A DNA stretch of 64,000 nt from Adiantum capillus-veneris (GCA_014529385.2 CM043963.1:2412001-2476000), one strand, 5' to 3'; shown: positions 27,336 to 42,165, numbered from the stretch's first letter. The notes: generated from the letters alone by a model not told the origin. Program-made: numbers and translations.

Positions 27336-27760
27336 TTACCTGCTTTTAAGAAGGGCTTCTTTGTCCATAGTCAAGCTTGTTGTTGGTGTGGAGGGTCCTG
27401 CTTCATCTTGAGTGATCACAAGCTCAAGGAGATTTGTTTTTATAGTGATTGTTTCTTCAAAGTTCATGAATTGAATAACATATGTATCTCCCATGGCCAT
27501 TTCAGATGGATGCTCTCTGATGTGGAGGCTTGACATCTAGCAGCCTCTTGAGCTTTGCTAAGCTCCTCTTTAAGCTGTGCAATCTTCTTTTGATAGTTTT
27601 CTTCTTTCTGAATGATTCCGATTGAGAGTTTGCAGCATTGAATTTTGTCCAACTTGAGCTTTTCTAACCTCCTCTTTAAGTTGTGCAATCTTCTTTTGAT
27701 AGTTTTCTTCTTTCTGCATGAATCCAATTGAGAGTTTGTAGCACTGCATTTGATCCAGCT
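27336..27760 (-). pseudogene. Coiled-coil coding remnant, downstream piece
   Basis: Read from 27760 leftward: KLDQMQCYKLSIGFMQKEE then NYQKKIAQLKEE, a heptad-type coiled coil. A ~108-bp tandem duplication repeats it (KLDKIQCCKLSIGIIQKEEN, IAQLKEELSKAQEA) out of frame with the first copy. An acidic tail follows (EETITIKTNLLELVITQDEA). The upstream piece lies at 40829-42165, on the far side of the inserted LTR element. Product unknown; it could be a host gene or a protein of an older transposon. Confidence 0.6.
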
Positions 27761-28687
27761 TGTTGATGGCTAGGCCAACAACACGGCATAACTCAACAAA
27801 GCCTTATTCTCTCAGAGTTATGGAATGCTTAGGATTATGGTTAGAAGCATCATTTGCAATAAGTAGGTAGTCTAGTTGCAATGGCACTTCTAGATTGTAA
27901 ATACCAAGCCATTTGACCCCTCAAACTCTATTTAGGTTTAATCGAAGGCGACCTTAGTATATAAGGTACCTAGGTCATGTTTGTAGAGACACACAACTTT
28001 ATCATAATCATAAGTTTGAAGCTGCTGTTGACTGTGTGTGAGAGAGGAAGAGAGAGAGAGTGAGCTTCATCCTCGCGCTACTCCCCGCTCGTTCATCACA
28101 TTGGAGAACCAAGAACACCATTATGTTAGCCTCGGCAAGAGCTACACGACAACATCAAGCATTCCTCACAGAACGGAGCATACACGCTCGAGCATCTACG
28201 AGCTATTTGCGGTCGTAAGTATATCAAATCATGTCTGTTTTCTGCTTGCAAGTAGTCATTAGAATCGTAGCGACATAAGCTACGGTATTCTTAGATTTCA
28301 ATTTCGGACACTTTCAAAATTTGGCTCTGTCTTTACGCGTTTTTCACAGATGGGTTTAGAGCTAGGGTTTTGAGTGTAGAGGCTTACGGACATGTGTATC
28401 CTAGTGAAGGGATGGTGTTCCTTAAGTTTTTTATGATTCTTGCATGATTTGATGGGTTTCCTTCCGTTGTGTGTATGTGGATAGGTGGTGTAGTGAGAGC
28501 ACTTAGACTCTAGGTTGTGGTTTAGTTGGCCTTCCAAAGTGTTGTATGTGTAGGATGGTCTCAGCTTGACAAGCTAAAGAGATTTCCTATGTGTGCCTAT
28601 CATGTCATTTGTGTCCTCGATTGACATTATGTTGATCTAGGTTGTGTTACATGCACTTTATAGGTGATGTGATTCGTTCCTGCAACA
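27761..28687 (+). repeat. 5' LTR of gag-protease element
   Basis: 927 bp. Starts TGTTGATGGC, ends CTGCAACA. It pairs with 39882-40828 along its whole length. Confidence 0.95.
27958..27965 (+). promoter_or_regulatory. LTR TATA box
   Basis: TATATAAG about 200 bp into the LTR, conserved at 40095 in the 3' LTR and near 4218 in the other copy. A purine-rich GAGAGAGGAAGAGAGAG follows about 80 bp later. Promoter role inferred from position. Confidence 0.6.
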
Positions 28688-28688
28688 T

Positions 28689-28706
28689 TGGTGCCATTGC
28701 CGGGGA
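28689..28706 (+). promoter_or_regulatory. Primer binding site, tRNA-Asp type
   Basis: TGGTGCCATTGCCGGGGA, one base after the LTR end, matches the complement of plant tRNA-Asp with two mismatches. Confidence 0.9.
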
Positions 28707-31700
28707 TACAAGGACTTAGGTAGATATTCCTACTAACACTCGTGTGATGGAAGCTTTCTTTAGTTTCGGTTAAAGAAAGCATTTTTCTTAAGTGGGTCCG
28801 GACGAGGGTATTCCGAGATCAAGTGGATAGCCAAGAAGCGTGTGTCTTGCCGAGGGTCTGCGACTAGGTAGATTTAGTAAGGATTTATATATTAGAGTAG
28901 TTGTTATGGTGGTTGAGTGGGTTGTGAGGTAATAAAAGCATTTGCTAGTCCGTGTGTGGCATTGAAGCATTTTTCTACTCATAGATGCAAAACCCCATAT
29001 GATTTCTAGGAGTAGCTTTAGGTAATTTATCTGATTTTGATCTAGAGCTATTCATCATTGATCTATTTGCTTAAATGCTTGTTTGCATTCATGATCTCTG
29101 AAATGAAAAGTCTGATTTTAAGGTAAAAATGCAATAAACAAGCTTCTATTGACATTTTTGCATGGCTAATTGGTGATGTGTATATAAGAGGGCATGTGCA
29201 AGGGTTTTGTGTTGAAAAACTGTAATTCTGTAAAGTTGAACTTTATACGTGTATAAAGTCTCAAGGGGCATCTAGAGGCCAAATCTGAAAAATCTGACTA
29301 CACCATTGTGTTCAAAAGGTATCATTTACCTTGAGAACACCTTGAGTGGGGAGTTTTTCCATAGACTTGGGAACCAAAAGCCAAAAGATAGAGTGTTTGT
29401 GACTGAAAAAAGCAAAAACTTATTTTTGTGAGCATTTTTTAGCTTTAAATTTTGCTGTAAACACATGTACATGTTGCTAATGATAAGGGGAACTTAGAAT
29501 AGAAATAGATCTGAAATGTGAGACAGTAGACTTTGTACGCGTATGAAGTCTCCAACATCCTGAGAAAAAATTTGAAAATATGACTGCATAAGAGTGTTCA
29601 GAAGGGGGTTTTTATCCTAGGTATACATTGAAACTAGAGTTTTGACCAACTCTTGACACCCAAAAGACAAAACACGGAGTGTCTGAAACATATGAAAGAA
29701 AAATTTGTGATTTTGAGCTCAATTTTGCATGAAAATTAGCAAGAGTGATTGAAAACCAGTGCTAGAGGCTTGAGGATGCTTCTAAATGATTTATGTCCAA
29801 AAATTCATTAGTCTCTAGGGTGATTATGGCAGCAATTTTGAACTTTTGACATTCTACCCATCTTCTGCATGTTGTGTTGGAGCACATACACCAAATCTCA
29901 TGTCATTTGGACATATAGATTGAAAGAAGATTTTACTCTTTCAGAGGATTTCCTTGTAAAAACTGATGACTTTGAGCAATTTTGACATCCAAAATTTGTT
30001 GTGAGCACATATTCTTGTTCCACACACTAAGGGGCACCTTTGGTAGAAACAGAGCCAAAATCTGAGCAAAAAAAACTTTATACGCATATGAAGTCTTAGA
30101 GGTCAGATCAAGGGTCAAAAGTTACATCTGAGTGTATCCTTGTGATCTACAGCATTAAGGAAGCATCTAGGTCAAATTTCATCAAATTTGGATCACTTTT
30201 GAGCTTCCAAAGACCAAAAGACGCATGTAGGCCAGTGAATGCTTGTATTGGCCATAACTTGCTCAAAAGTTGTCAAAATTCAATTTTGAAACTTGTTGTG
30301 AGTTGCTAGTACAGTGAGGAACCTCTAGAGTAAAACTCCCTTCATTCTGACCATTTGGACATCATACACGTATGAAGTCAAAAGGGCACTTTTAGATACC
30401 AAAATTGAGATTTGAGCATAACAGGGTGTTGAGCACAACAAGACAAGCTCACAGACCAAATTTTGTCCAATTCTGAGCACATAGACTTTATACGTGTATG
30501 AAGTCTCAAGACCAGATCTGAAAGTCAAATTTCAATTTTGACCACATAGGGGGTTGGGAAATGATGTGTTAAGCTTGCTTGCAAAATTTCATCTCATTTA
30601 GACACTTACTTTTGCATGTACAGAGACTGCAGATACAAGACTGTAAAGGTGAAAATTAGTAGAGGTCAGATCAGGGGTCAAAAGTTACATTTGAATGTGT
30701 CCTTGTGATCTATAGCATTAAGGAAGCATCTAGGCCAAATTTCATCAAATTTGGATCACTTTTGAGCTTCCAAAGACCAAAAGATGCATTTAGGCCAGTG
30801 AATGCTTGTATTGGTCATAACTTGCTCAAAAATTACCAAAATTCATTTTTGAAACTTATTGTGAGTTGCCAGTACATTGAGGAATCTCTAGAGTAAAACT
30901 CACTTCATTCTGACCAGTAAGACATCATACGCATATGAAGTCTAAAGGACACTTTTAGATATCAAAATTGAGATCTGAGCATACTAGGGTGTTGAGCACA
31001 ACAAGACAAGCTCACAGACCAAATTTTGTCCAATGTTGAGCACATAGACTTTATACGCGTATGAAGTCTCAAGGACAAATCTAAAAGTCAAATTTCAATT
31101 TTGACCACATAGGGGGTTGGGAAATGATGTGTTAAGCTTGCTTGCAAAATCTCATCTCATTTCGACACCTACTTTTGCATGTACAGAGACTGCAGATACA
31201 AGACTGTAAAGGTGAAAAAGTGGTGATTTTGAGCAATTTTGACATCCAAAATTTGATGTGATCAGGTATTCTTGTTGTATGCATCAAGGAGTACCTTGGG
31301 TAGAAATCTAAGTGAATTCTGAGCTAGTAGACTTTATACGCGTAGTCTGAAACGAAGAAAAGAAAAACTTGTGATTCTGAGCTCAGTTTTTCATGAAAAT
31401 TCGCAAGAGTGCTTGAAAACCAGTGCTAGAGACTTGGGGATGCTTCTGTATGATTTCTGTCCAAAAATTCATCAGCAGACGTCATACATGTATGATGTCT
31501 CTAGGGTGATTATCGCAGCAATTTTGAACTTTTGACATTATACCCATCTTCTACATGTTGTGGTGAGCACATACACCAAATCTTGTGTCATTTGGACAAA
31601 TACTTTGAGAGTTAAGAGGATTTTACTCTTTCAGAGGATTTCCTTGTAAAAACTGATGATTTTGAGCAATTCTGACATCCAAAATTTATTGTGAGCACAT

Positions 31701-33330
31701 ATTCTTGTTCCACACACTAAGGGAACCTCTGGTAGAAACAGAGCCAAGATCTGAGCAAAAAGACTTTATACGCGTATGACGTCTTAGAGGTCAGATCAAG
31801 GGTCAAAAGTTACATTTGAGTGTATCCTTGTGATCTACAGCATTAAGGAAGCATCTAGGCCAAATTTTATCAAATTTGGATCACTTTTGAGCTTCCAAAG
31901 ACCAAAAGACGCATTTAGGCCAGTGAATGCTTGTATTGGCCATAACTTGCTCAAAAGTTGTCAAAATTCAATTTTGAAACTTGTTGTGAGTTGCTAGTAC
32001 AGTGAGGAACCTCTAGAGTAAAACTCCCTTCATTCTGACCATTTGGACATCATACACATCTGAAGTCAAAAGGGCACTTTTAGAGACCAAAATTGAGATC
32101 TGAGCGTACCAGGGTGTTGAGCACAACAAGACAAGCTCACAGACCAAATTTTGTCCAATTCTGAGCACATATACTTTATACACGTATGAAGTCTCAAGGC
32201 CAAATCTAAAAGCCAAATTTCAATTTTGACCACATAGGGGGTTGGGAAATGATGTGTTAAGCTTGCTTGCAAAATTTCATCTCATTTGGACACCTGCTTT
32301 TGCATGTACAAAGACTGTAGATACAAGACTGTAAAGGTGAAAAAGTGGTGATTTCGAGCAAATTTGACATCCAAATTTGTTGTGATCACATATTCTTGTT
32401 GTATGTACCAAGGAGTACCTTGGGTAGAAATCTAAGTGAATTCTGAGCCAATAGACTTTATACGCGTATAAAGTCTCATAGGCCATATTTGGGTCAAAAC
32501 AAACACTGGAGTATACTCTAGTGTCCTAGAGCATAAAAGAAGTCCCTAGCCAAAATTTCATAGAATTTGGAGCTCATTTGGGCTTGCAAAGAGCAAAAGA
32601 CAAAAAACTGTAGGTTCTGGCTTGTATTGGTCTTAACTTGCTTAAAAAATGTCCAAACTGAATTCTAAAACTTGCTGAGAGTTTCTTGAATGATAAGGAA
32701 TAACTGGAACAAAAGTCACTTCATTTTGACACAAAAGACTTATACGTGTATGAAGTGTTTTGGGTGATTTTGAACATTTTTTGAAATTTTGACTATATAG
32801 GGTGTATAATCATACCATTCCAAGCATAAATCTGCAAAAAATTCTTCATTTTGAGCTTTATACGCGTATAATGTCTCTAGCCCTATTTTGGAGGTGAAAA
32901 CTCACACTGAGCTTCTAGAAGTGTTAAGCACTATAAAGTAAGCCTAGTGACCAAGTTTCAACAAATTTGGGTAACATTTGGTCAAGATACAAGCAAAATT
33001 ACTTGATCCTGAAACTGTTTTGAGTGTTGTTTCAAGTGCAGTTCACCAAAATTGCTCTAACTTTTGATAGACAACTCCAAATTGAGTCAGGTATAGCTAG
33101 GAAGAAAGCTTGCGAGCAATAACAAACTTTTAGGATACCCAGAACTAGTTTCCTAAATCTAAATTTTTAGGGTACCCAGAACTAGTTCTAGAGACCAAAA
33201 GAGTCACAAATTCCTGGCTTCTAAGAGACCTGATCAAGGGAAAAAGGGAATAACTTGCACTAAGCCAAGGTGCTTGTTGTGGACTATCAAAGTAGAGAGT
33301 GGATTTGACTTTAAGAAAGCTAAGATCATC
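28707..33330 (+). other. 4.6 kb non-coding leader with palindrome array
   Basis: No frame worth calling. From 29240 to 32875 a ~22-bp inverted repeat with core TTTATACGCGTATAAA occurs about 15 times: near 29240, 29529, 30074, 30358, 30484, 30921, 31047, 31330, 31478, 31762, 32046, 32172, 32454, 32737 and 32853. The arms add GAC and GTC outside the core. The copy at 32454-32475 is a perfect palindrome. The copies sit in diverged direct repeats of about 557 bp (30101, 30664, 31789) and in a second repeated block (about 29690-30100 and 31351-31788). Confidence 0.9.
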
Positions 33331-34836
33331 ATGATGGAAAGCCAATCCACCAATCCTTTGGTAGATATGAATAGAGGTATAACAAGCCAAGTTAGAAGTG
33401 CTGAAATGCCAATCTATCCATATTTTGACACAAGCCCAGCTACATTGCCACCATGGATGTACCCAGATGCAACCATAGAATATGACTTTTATAGAGGTGG
33501 ATATCTGATCAATGAAGGACCACATATATCTCCACCAAACATGGAAATTCCTACGAGAATTCCAAAGAAGGAGCCACCTGGATTCCCTTCTAGAGCAATA
33601 ACAGAGATGGCAGACATGCCTCCTCAAGTGAATCTGCCTAATGGAATGGTTGTACCCAGATGCAACCATAGAGCATGACATTTATAGAGGTGGAATTCCG
33701 GTCACAACAGGATTATATGTACCATCACCACCTCGTATAACTTACTCCTATCCAAATCAGAGCAGAATCTTGAAAAGATATGATACTAAGAGTGAGAGTG
33801 ACACATCTTCTCAGAGAAGTGATTCACCAATAATCCAACCCACAATAAAGCCAGAGGTATCTAGCGAGCAAATGAAGCTTATAGAAGGATTAGCTCAGAG
33901 ACTTGCTCCTATAGTTAAATCTAACCTCCAAGAACCTCTATGGTGCGAAATTGAGAGAAAATGGACAAATCATACGAGGGAAGAGTGTTACTATGGCATG
34001 GAATCTACTAGGGAGAGGTATGTACAACTTGTTCCAGTAGCACCTACTCCACCTAGATATGCTACAAGAAATGTGCCAGACCAATAGGAGTTGCAAGACC
34101 ACAACTTGTCTTCAGGCAACAACCTACATAGCCAGGTGCTAGAATGCCTATAGACATGAAATACACACCGAATATAGAAACATCTAACAAACAAGCGCTA
34201 CTGCAAGCTCCAATGTATTATGACAACCAAAGTAGGTACTGCCCTTCAAAGCAACAAAAGATGAGAGAAACACACGGAGTGGTGAGGCATGTACAACCTC
34301 CACCTTCTCCGTTTCGACCTGAAGAAAGAAGGAACGAGATGGACGAAAGGACATTGTGGTTCATTGCTAATAGAGGCTTAGTAAGGTCAAAACCTATTTA
34401 CAACCAAGAGGAATTGCAAGAAGAAGCTCCTCAACGAGAGATGGATTGTCACAAGAGCCGTGGCAACCACTTGGTCTAACAATGTCCTCAAAAGGAGATC
34501 ACTCAAGTGAATGCCTATTGTCTTGATTGTGGCATCACTCACTTCATCCCCGACTGTCCAAAAACCCCAAACCGAGTCAAAAAGATCACAAGGGATATCT
34601 TAAGAATTGTTCAGCTACCTAGTAGCTTTGGAAATGAAAACGTTGTACCAGTTCAAGTAGTTACAAGAGTGCAAGCTCAAAAGAAAGTTGTTGAGAACCC
34701 AAAGACAGAAAAAATGGAAACTGACGCGAGTCTGGAGATGGGTGAGCCAAATACCGACGCACATAGTCAAAAAACCAAGAGAAAACGAAATAGTTGGAAA
34801 GCTAGAAAGGCTAGGATGAAAGCACATAGGGAATGA
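33331..34836 (+). pseudogene. Gag-like ORFs of gag-protease element
   Basis: Starts MMESQSTNPLVDMNRG. An internal peptide repeat, YPDATIEYDFYRGG and YPDATIEHDIYRGG, spans a frame change near 33650. The next frame has SSEQMKLIEGLAQRLAPIV and a knuckle-like CEIERKWTNHTREEC. After a stop at 34085 the frame resumes from 34144. A stop at 34477 precedes a second knuckle, CLDCGITHFIPDC (Cys-x2-Cys-x3-His-x4-Cys). It ends Lys/Arg-rich at 34834. The usual gag capsid helices are not obvious, so the fold is uncertain. Role inferred from position and knuckles. Confidence 0.75.
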
Positions 34837-35078
34837 GAGCAGAATTCCCTAGCTGAGAAGCTTACCCAAGCTGAAGAGAAGATAGGACAACATGCGGAAA
34901 GGGTTGCATCTTCTCTTGCGGAGGCATCTCAACCTCCAACAGAACAATCAACAAAAAGTGAGCCAAAAAGTGCTAGTTCGGGAGAATCAATATTGGTTAA
35001 AAATGTTAATGATTGTTTAGATGCCCTCCTAAAAGCCTATGAAATAAGGCTCAAAAACAACCAAACCCAAGCACAAAG

Positions 35079-36285
35079 ATGGATGACATATCCATACGCG
35101 GAACTAGAAAGGACAGGCTTGAAATGTACAAGAAAATTATTCAAAAATCCCAAGCCTTACTAGAACCACCAGTTGGAAAACCTGAGGGTGTGATCCCTGT
35201 CCCACCTACACTAGTAATCCCACCAAGCCAGGAGCAAAAAGAGCTAGATTCCAGTCATGATCATGGACAAAAGCTCAAGGACCCAGCATTAGAACCAAGA
35301 ATAGTGTTGAATACCACGGATAACTCTTTTGAGGGATTTCACATAACTATACCTGACAGTTGTAAAGAAATAGATGGTCTTGACGAATTGTGGAAACAAG
35401 TCAGAGAGGCCAATGAAGAAAGTGGGCTAAGCAGACGAGTAAACCAATCGGGTGATGGAAGAGGAGTGTCTCTTCCACCAATGGAGGAATTCGAGGCTAG
35501 ATCTCAAATGAATCTAGACGTAAAATTGTATTGGGGACACAAAGGATCTGTACAGTCTATGGACAATCAACCCCATTCGCTAAGAACACTACCGTCCTAT
35601 ACAGGAGAGCACGAGGCCAAGTCAAATATTATTGCAGTCCCATCACAAAGACTGTCTTCTAACAAGGTCATAGATTCAAAAGGGCTGATAGACATTTTGT
35701 CAACACCAGTCAACTATACAATAACGTTAGCCGAGTTACTCAGAATACAACCAAACATGTGGGCTACTGTGGGAAAATGCCTAGAGAGATTTGGTGTAAA
35801 AAAACCAATGACTCAAATCAAGGAAGAGATAAAAGAGCTTGAAATTCCTCAACTAAACACTAGGCCAGCGCCTTTAAACAAGGTAGGTGAGTACTATGAG
35901 GGAGAAAATGGGAACACCACTCTTCCTGTGGAATTCCAAGGTATAAAAACCATGGCAATCCTTGACAGTGGAGCCGGCGTTTCCATCGCAACAAAAGAGA
36001 TCTGGAAAAAATGGGAAAAACTAGCAGTGAGGGCTACAAGGATGAAACTGCAGCTTGCAAACGGGCACATGGAAAGGCCCATATGACTGTTAGAAAAAAC
36101 AGTTGTTACTTCTTGTGGCATTGAATATGAGCAAACCTTTGCTATTGTTGACTTTGGAAAGAAGAACAACTATGATATCATTCTAGGAAGACTATCCATG
36201 AAACAATTGAAAATGGTCCAAGACTGGGGTTATCTACTTGAGACATATGGAAACCACAACAATGGTAAATTTGAAGGACCATAGT
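35079..36285 (+). pseudogene. Retropepsin-like aspartic protease domain
   Basis: A 335-residue open frame, then a TGA at 36084 and continuation to about 36285. The N-terminal two-thirds (RKDRLEMYKKIIQKSQALLE; LIDILSTPVNYTITLAELLR) is gag-like linker. The protease starts near residue 280: VEFQGIKTMAILDSGAGVSI carries the catalytic Asp-Ser-Gly, and after the stop FAIVDFGKKNNYDIILGRLS carries the Ile-Leu-Gly flap-strand motif of retropepsins. This cleaves the polyprotein in working elements. The stop falls at a Gly or Arg position and may be one substitution. Confidence 0.85.
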
Positions 36286-36290
36286 TACAG

Positions 36291-37700
36291 GGATGTGACA
36301 AGAATACCTATCGAAGAGTTTGATTCGCTATTGTAGCAAGATCAAAACTTCTAGCATGGTTGGGAAAGCCTAAAGAACTGTGGATATGTGGAGCTTCACA
36401 ATGCGGAAGCTTAACACGAGAGGAAGGCATCCTAGAAAGAGCAATTGAAGATGAGGATTATATCCCAGAACACTTTCCCGAGGAATTATTATAGCCACAT
36501 GGATGGGAACACATCTTGGCTACTCTGGATATGTGTGCTATTCAAGAAAGTCCAACAACGAAGTTTTGTGATGAAGATGGCTTTGATGTCGTTCCTTACT
36601 TTGCAGTGAGTGTAATCCAGTAAAATGAAGACAAAGAAGAAGACGAGTTCTACGACTCTGTAGAACACTTGGAGCTTCAAGAAGATACGGACAACGGAAA
36701 TCCGAACGAGCCAACAGGTGATAAGCACAAAAATTTAGCTAATGTGCGGTTTTATGATTGTCCAGATCAGAAATCCAAGAACCAACATCATCACTACAAG
36801 AATAGTGCGCATCAAATGTTGATCCCAAAATTTGCGGTGGAAATGCAACTGCAACAAGCATCCTCATCCTCATACGTGGCTCCCATACATGAAGAAAAGA
36901 CTCGACCAAGAAGACAGCCATGTCAATGAGCTACCAATTCTATAATCAAGTGGATAGAAAAATCATCCAAAAAACAACAACCCAAGGGAAAGCAAACAGT
37001 AACTTTCCATAACCAACCAAACCACAAAGGGAAAATGCTAGAATGCAACCTTGCTGAGGATAGCAATGATAGTGATGATTCTTATGACATCCCCTACCAG
37101 GTACTTAGGTCATCACCCTCACTAGCAGCTTCAGTAACAACCAAGAAAGGCCAAGAGAAAAGAACAACAAGTCAGAACCAAAAAGTTTGACAAATCTGGA
37201 TACCAAAGATCCAGATTGTCCAAAAGCAGGTATGGATCAAGAAGACGAAGATCTCTGATGAAAAATCACAAGATCCAATGCCAAACAGAAAGCAGTCAAA
37301 GCACACAAGAATGGCAAAGAAAATCACAAAGTTCGAGGCTTTCGCATATCAGATTTGGGTTTTAAACAAGTTGACTCAAGCACAAAGAGGTCAGAGGTTC
37401 ATTTGGATTCCAAAATGGTTAAATGGTGAACTCCCAAAGTCTGAATCTCTTCCTCAACCAAGAGTACAAGAGCTGAAGCAAAGACCGCCGAAGACTCACA
37501 CAAAGACAAGGTGGATCCCATAGAAGTCTCTTCAAACACAAACAAAGCAAGGACAAGTATGGGTTCCCAAACGAGTAGCATCAACAAAGCAGTCAATAAT
37601 CATGAAGAAGTGGGTCCCAAAGGTAGCCAATAAAACTGTTGTTATTGCACCTCCGCTTGAATTCTTTCAATTCCTCATACGATTACAGTACAGTTAGAAG
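36291..37700 (+). pseudogene. C-terminal extension with spaced W-x-P-K motifs
   Basis: An acidic section (NEDKEEDEFYDSVEHLELQ) is followed by His/Gln-rich and then basic sequence. From about 37190 motifs repeat at 10-30 residue spacing: QIWIPK, QVWIKK, QIWVLNK, FIWIPKW, TRWIPK, QVWVPK, KKWVPK. Several stops interrupt. Similar W-V-P-K repeats occur near the zinc knuckle of some plant Copia proteins; here they follow a protease and nothing catalytic comes after. Function unknown. Confidence 0.6.
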
Positions 37701-39800
<2,100 letters not shown>

Positions 39801-39870
39801 ATGAGCAAAACAAAAACAAAGACCGCACTGACATCGACAACCACGTCATGTCAGGGACAAAATGATCACG

Positions 39871-39881
39871 GAGGGGGGGAG
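39871..39881 (+). promoter_or_regulatory. Polypurine tract of gag-protease element
   Basis: GAGGGGGGGAG directly before the 3' LTR. The other copy has GGAGGAGGGGAG at 3986-3996. Confidence 0.9.
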
Positions 39882-40828
39882 TGTTGATGGCTAGGCCAAC
39901 AACACGGCATAACTCAACAAAGCCTTATTCTCTCAAAGTTGTGGAATGCTCAAGATTATGGTTAGAAACATCATTTGTAATAAGTAGGTAGTCTAGTTGT
40001 AGAAGAGCCGAGGTGCAGTGGCACTTCCAAAATGTAAATATCAAGCCATTTGCCCCTCAAACTCTATTTTAGGTTTAACCTAAGGTGACTTTAGTATATA
40101 AGGTACCTGGTAATTTTTGTAGAGACACACAACTTTATCATAATCATAAGTTTGAAGCTGCCGTTGACTGTGTGTGAGAGAGGAAGAGAGAGAGTGTGAG
40201 TTTCATCTTGGCGCTACTCCCCGTTCATTCATCACATTGGAGAACCAACAACACCATCATGTTAGCCTCGGCAACAGCTATGCAACAACACCAAGCATTC
40301 CTCACAGAAAGGAGCATTTGTACTCGTGCATCTACGAGCTATTTGTGGTCGTAAGTATATCAAACAATGTCTGTTTTCTGCTTGCAAGTAGTCATTAAAA
40401 TCATAGCGACATAAGCTACACATAGGTACTCTTAAATTTCAGTTTCAAACACTTTCAAATTTCAGCTATCTTTATACGCATTTTTCACAGATGGGTTTAG
40501 AGCTAGGGTTTTGAGTGTAGAGGCTTAGGGACAGGTGTATCCTAGTGAGGGGATGGTGTTCCTTCAGTTTCGTATGATTCTTGCATGATTTGATGGGTTT
40601 CCTTCTGTTGTGTGTATGTGGGTAGGTGGTGTAGTGAGAGATGTTAGACTCTAGGTTGTGGTTTAGTTGGCCTTCCAGAGTGTTGTATGTGTAGGATGGT
40701 CTCAGCCTGACAAGCTAAAGAGATTTCCTCCGTGTGCCTATCGTGTCATCTGTGTCCTCAATTCACATCATGTTGATCTAGGTTGTGTTACATGCACTTT
40801 ATGGGTGGTGTGATTCGCTCCCACAACA
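39882..40828 (+). repeat. 3' LTR of gag-protease element
   Basis: 947 bp, TGTTGATGGC...CACAACA, followed by TAGCT, the target duplication. Confidence 0.95.
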
Positions 40829-42165
40829 TAGCTTGACCTCCATTTCAAGCTCTTTAGTATGCTTCTTGAGAGTTTTGTAAGCCTCATCCGTGAGTGTAGC
40901 CATGGTGGGGTTGATTTTCTGAGTTGATTGAGTAACTAATTCTACTCTTGGCAATGAGGCTCTGATTGTGCTGGCCGAGCATTTGCAATATCAAGCTGGA
41001 CTTGCACCCGTTGAGAAAATGAGTTGGAGTTCTACATATCAAGGGGTTACCTCCTTAAGATGTTTCTCTTTCTATTGGCTTAAGAATTCTAGCTCCGCTT
41101 TGGATTTTGTTGTCACCTCTGCTAATTTCTGATTTGTACTCTCCATTGCTTCAACCTTTAGCCTTGGGGGATGCACCTTTAAGAAACTATTCATATAGCA
41201 TGCATTCGAAGGGTATTAAAAAAATCATTTACTTACATGCTTAAGGCAATAAAATGGTCCCCTTTTTCTTCAAAAATGTACAGGTTTTTCTCCAAAATCA
41301 ATTTAAAAACCCCTTCTATTAATATAATCCTGTTAAAAAATTTCAAAATTTTGGTAATTAAGAAACCCATTCATTTGAACTCATGTGGTAACTTACATGT
41401 CTAAGAGGTGAACCCCCCGAGGCTTCAGCACATGCCTTGCTGAAGGATTTTTCTACTTCAAGACGCGTTGTTGTGTGCTTTAGCTGTTGCTTAAAGTGAT
41501 GAAGTTGTTGGTGTCTGGCATAGACTTCATCTTTCATTCTATCAAAAGCTTCATGGACATATTTTGCATACTCATATATGTCTTCCAAGCTCTCTAAATG
41601 TTGGGAAGTTCCTGCTTCATGTTGAGGTCATGGTACATTTTTATCTTCTGTTGGGAGCTCTACACTTGTCTTATCAGCTGTTTTTTGTTCAAACATCTAT
41701 GGAACCTCTGGTGGTTCATCAAAACTCTCCGCATTGGACTTCCTCCTTTTTCTCTGACCCTTGTTCTAGCTTGTCTTCTTTTGGTGGTTTTTCTTTAGCT
41801 TCCTGTGCCTTGGCTTGCACTCTTTGTTTTTGTTCTTTTTTATAAAGGAAGTCCAATCTTGCATCATCCTACTAGTAGTATATGGGATTTTTTGAACGGA
41901 TTTTGATCCGCTTAAGCATGGGTTTCCACTTTTCTGCAAAGTCCCTTTTAGCCCTCTTTCCAGCTCAAAATGTTTCTACTTCTCTTTCTATTCTTTCTGC
42001 TTTTTGGGTTGGCTCTTCGACTTGAACGGTGGGGCGTGATCGTTTCTTGCACAATGCCTCTTCCACTTTAGCTTTGCCTTTTTCTCTTGATTTTCTCTCT
42101 AGAGGTATCTCCTCCTCCTCATCTTGTTCCTTGCCTCTTTCATGTGCCGTCAATGCTGTGATCAT
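40829..42165 (-). pseudogene. Coiled-coil coding remnant, upstream piece
   Basis: Leftward frames read RGKEQDEEEEIPLERKSREK and KAERIEREVETF near 42165-41965, YAKYVHEAFDRMKDEVYARH near 41560, NQKLAEVTTKSKAELEFL near 41100, and TLTDEAYKTLKKHTKELEME up to the LTR. Frameshifts and stops separate them. Charged, Lys/Glu-rich helices suggest a long coiled-coil protein. Removing the LTR element joins ...LEMEVK to LDQMQC... at 27760 in frame. Family not recognised. Confidence 0.6.

Noticed and set aside
29239-32875. CRISPR-like repeat-spacer array formed by the palindromes
   Set aside because: Spacing is irregular (about 100-400 bp) and the spacers are themselves repeated.
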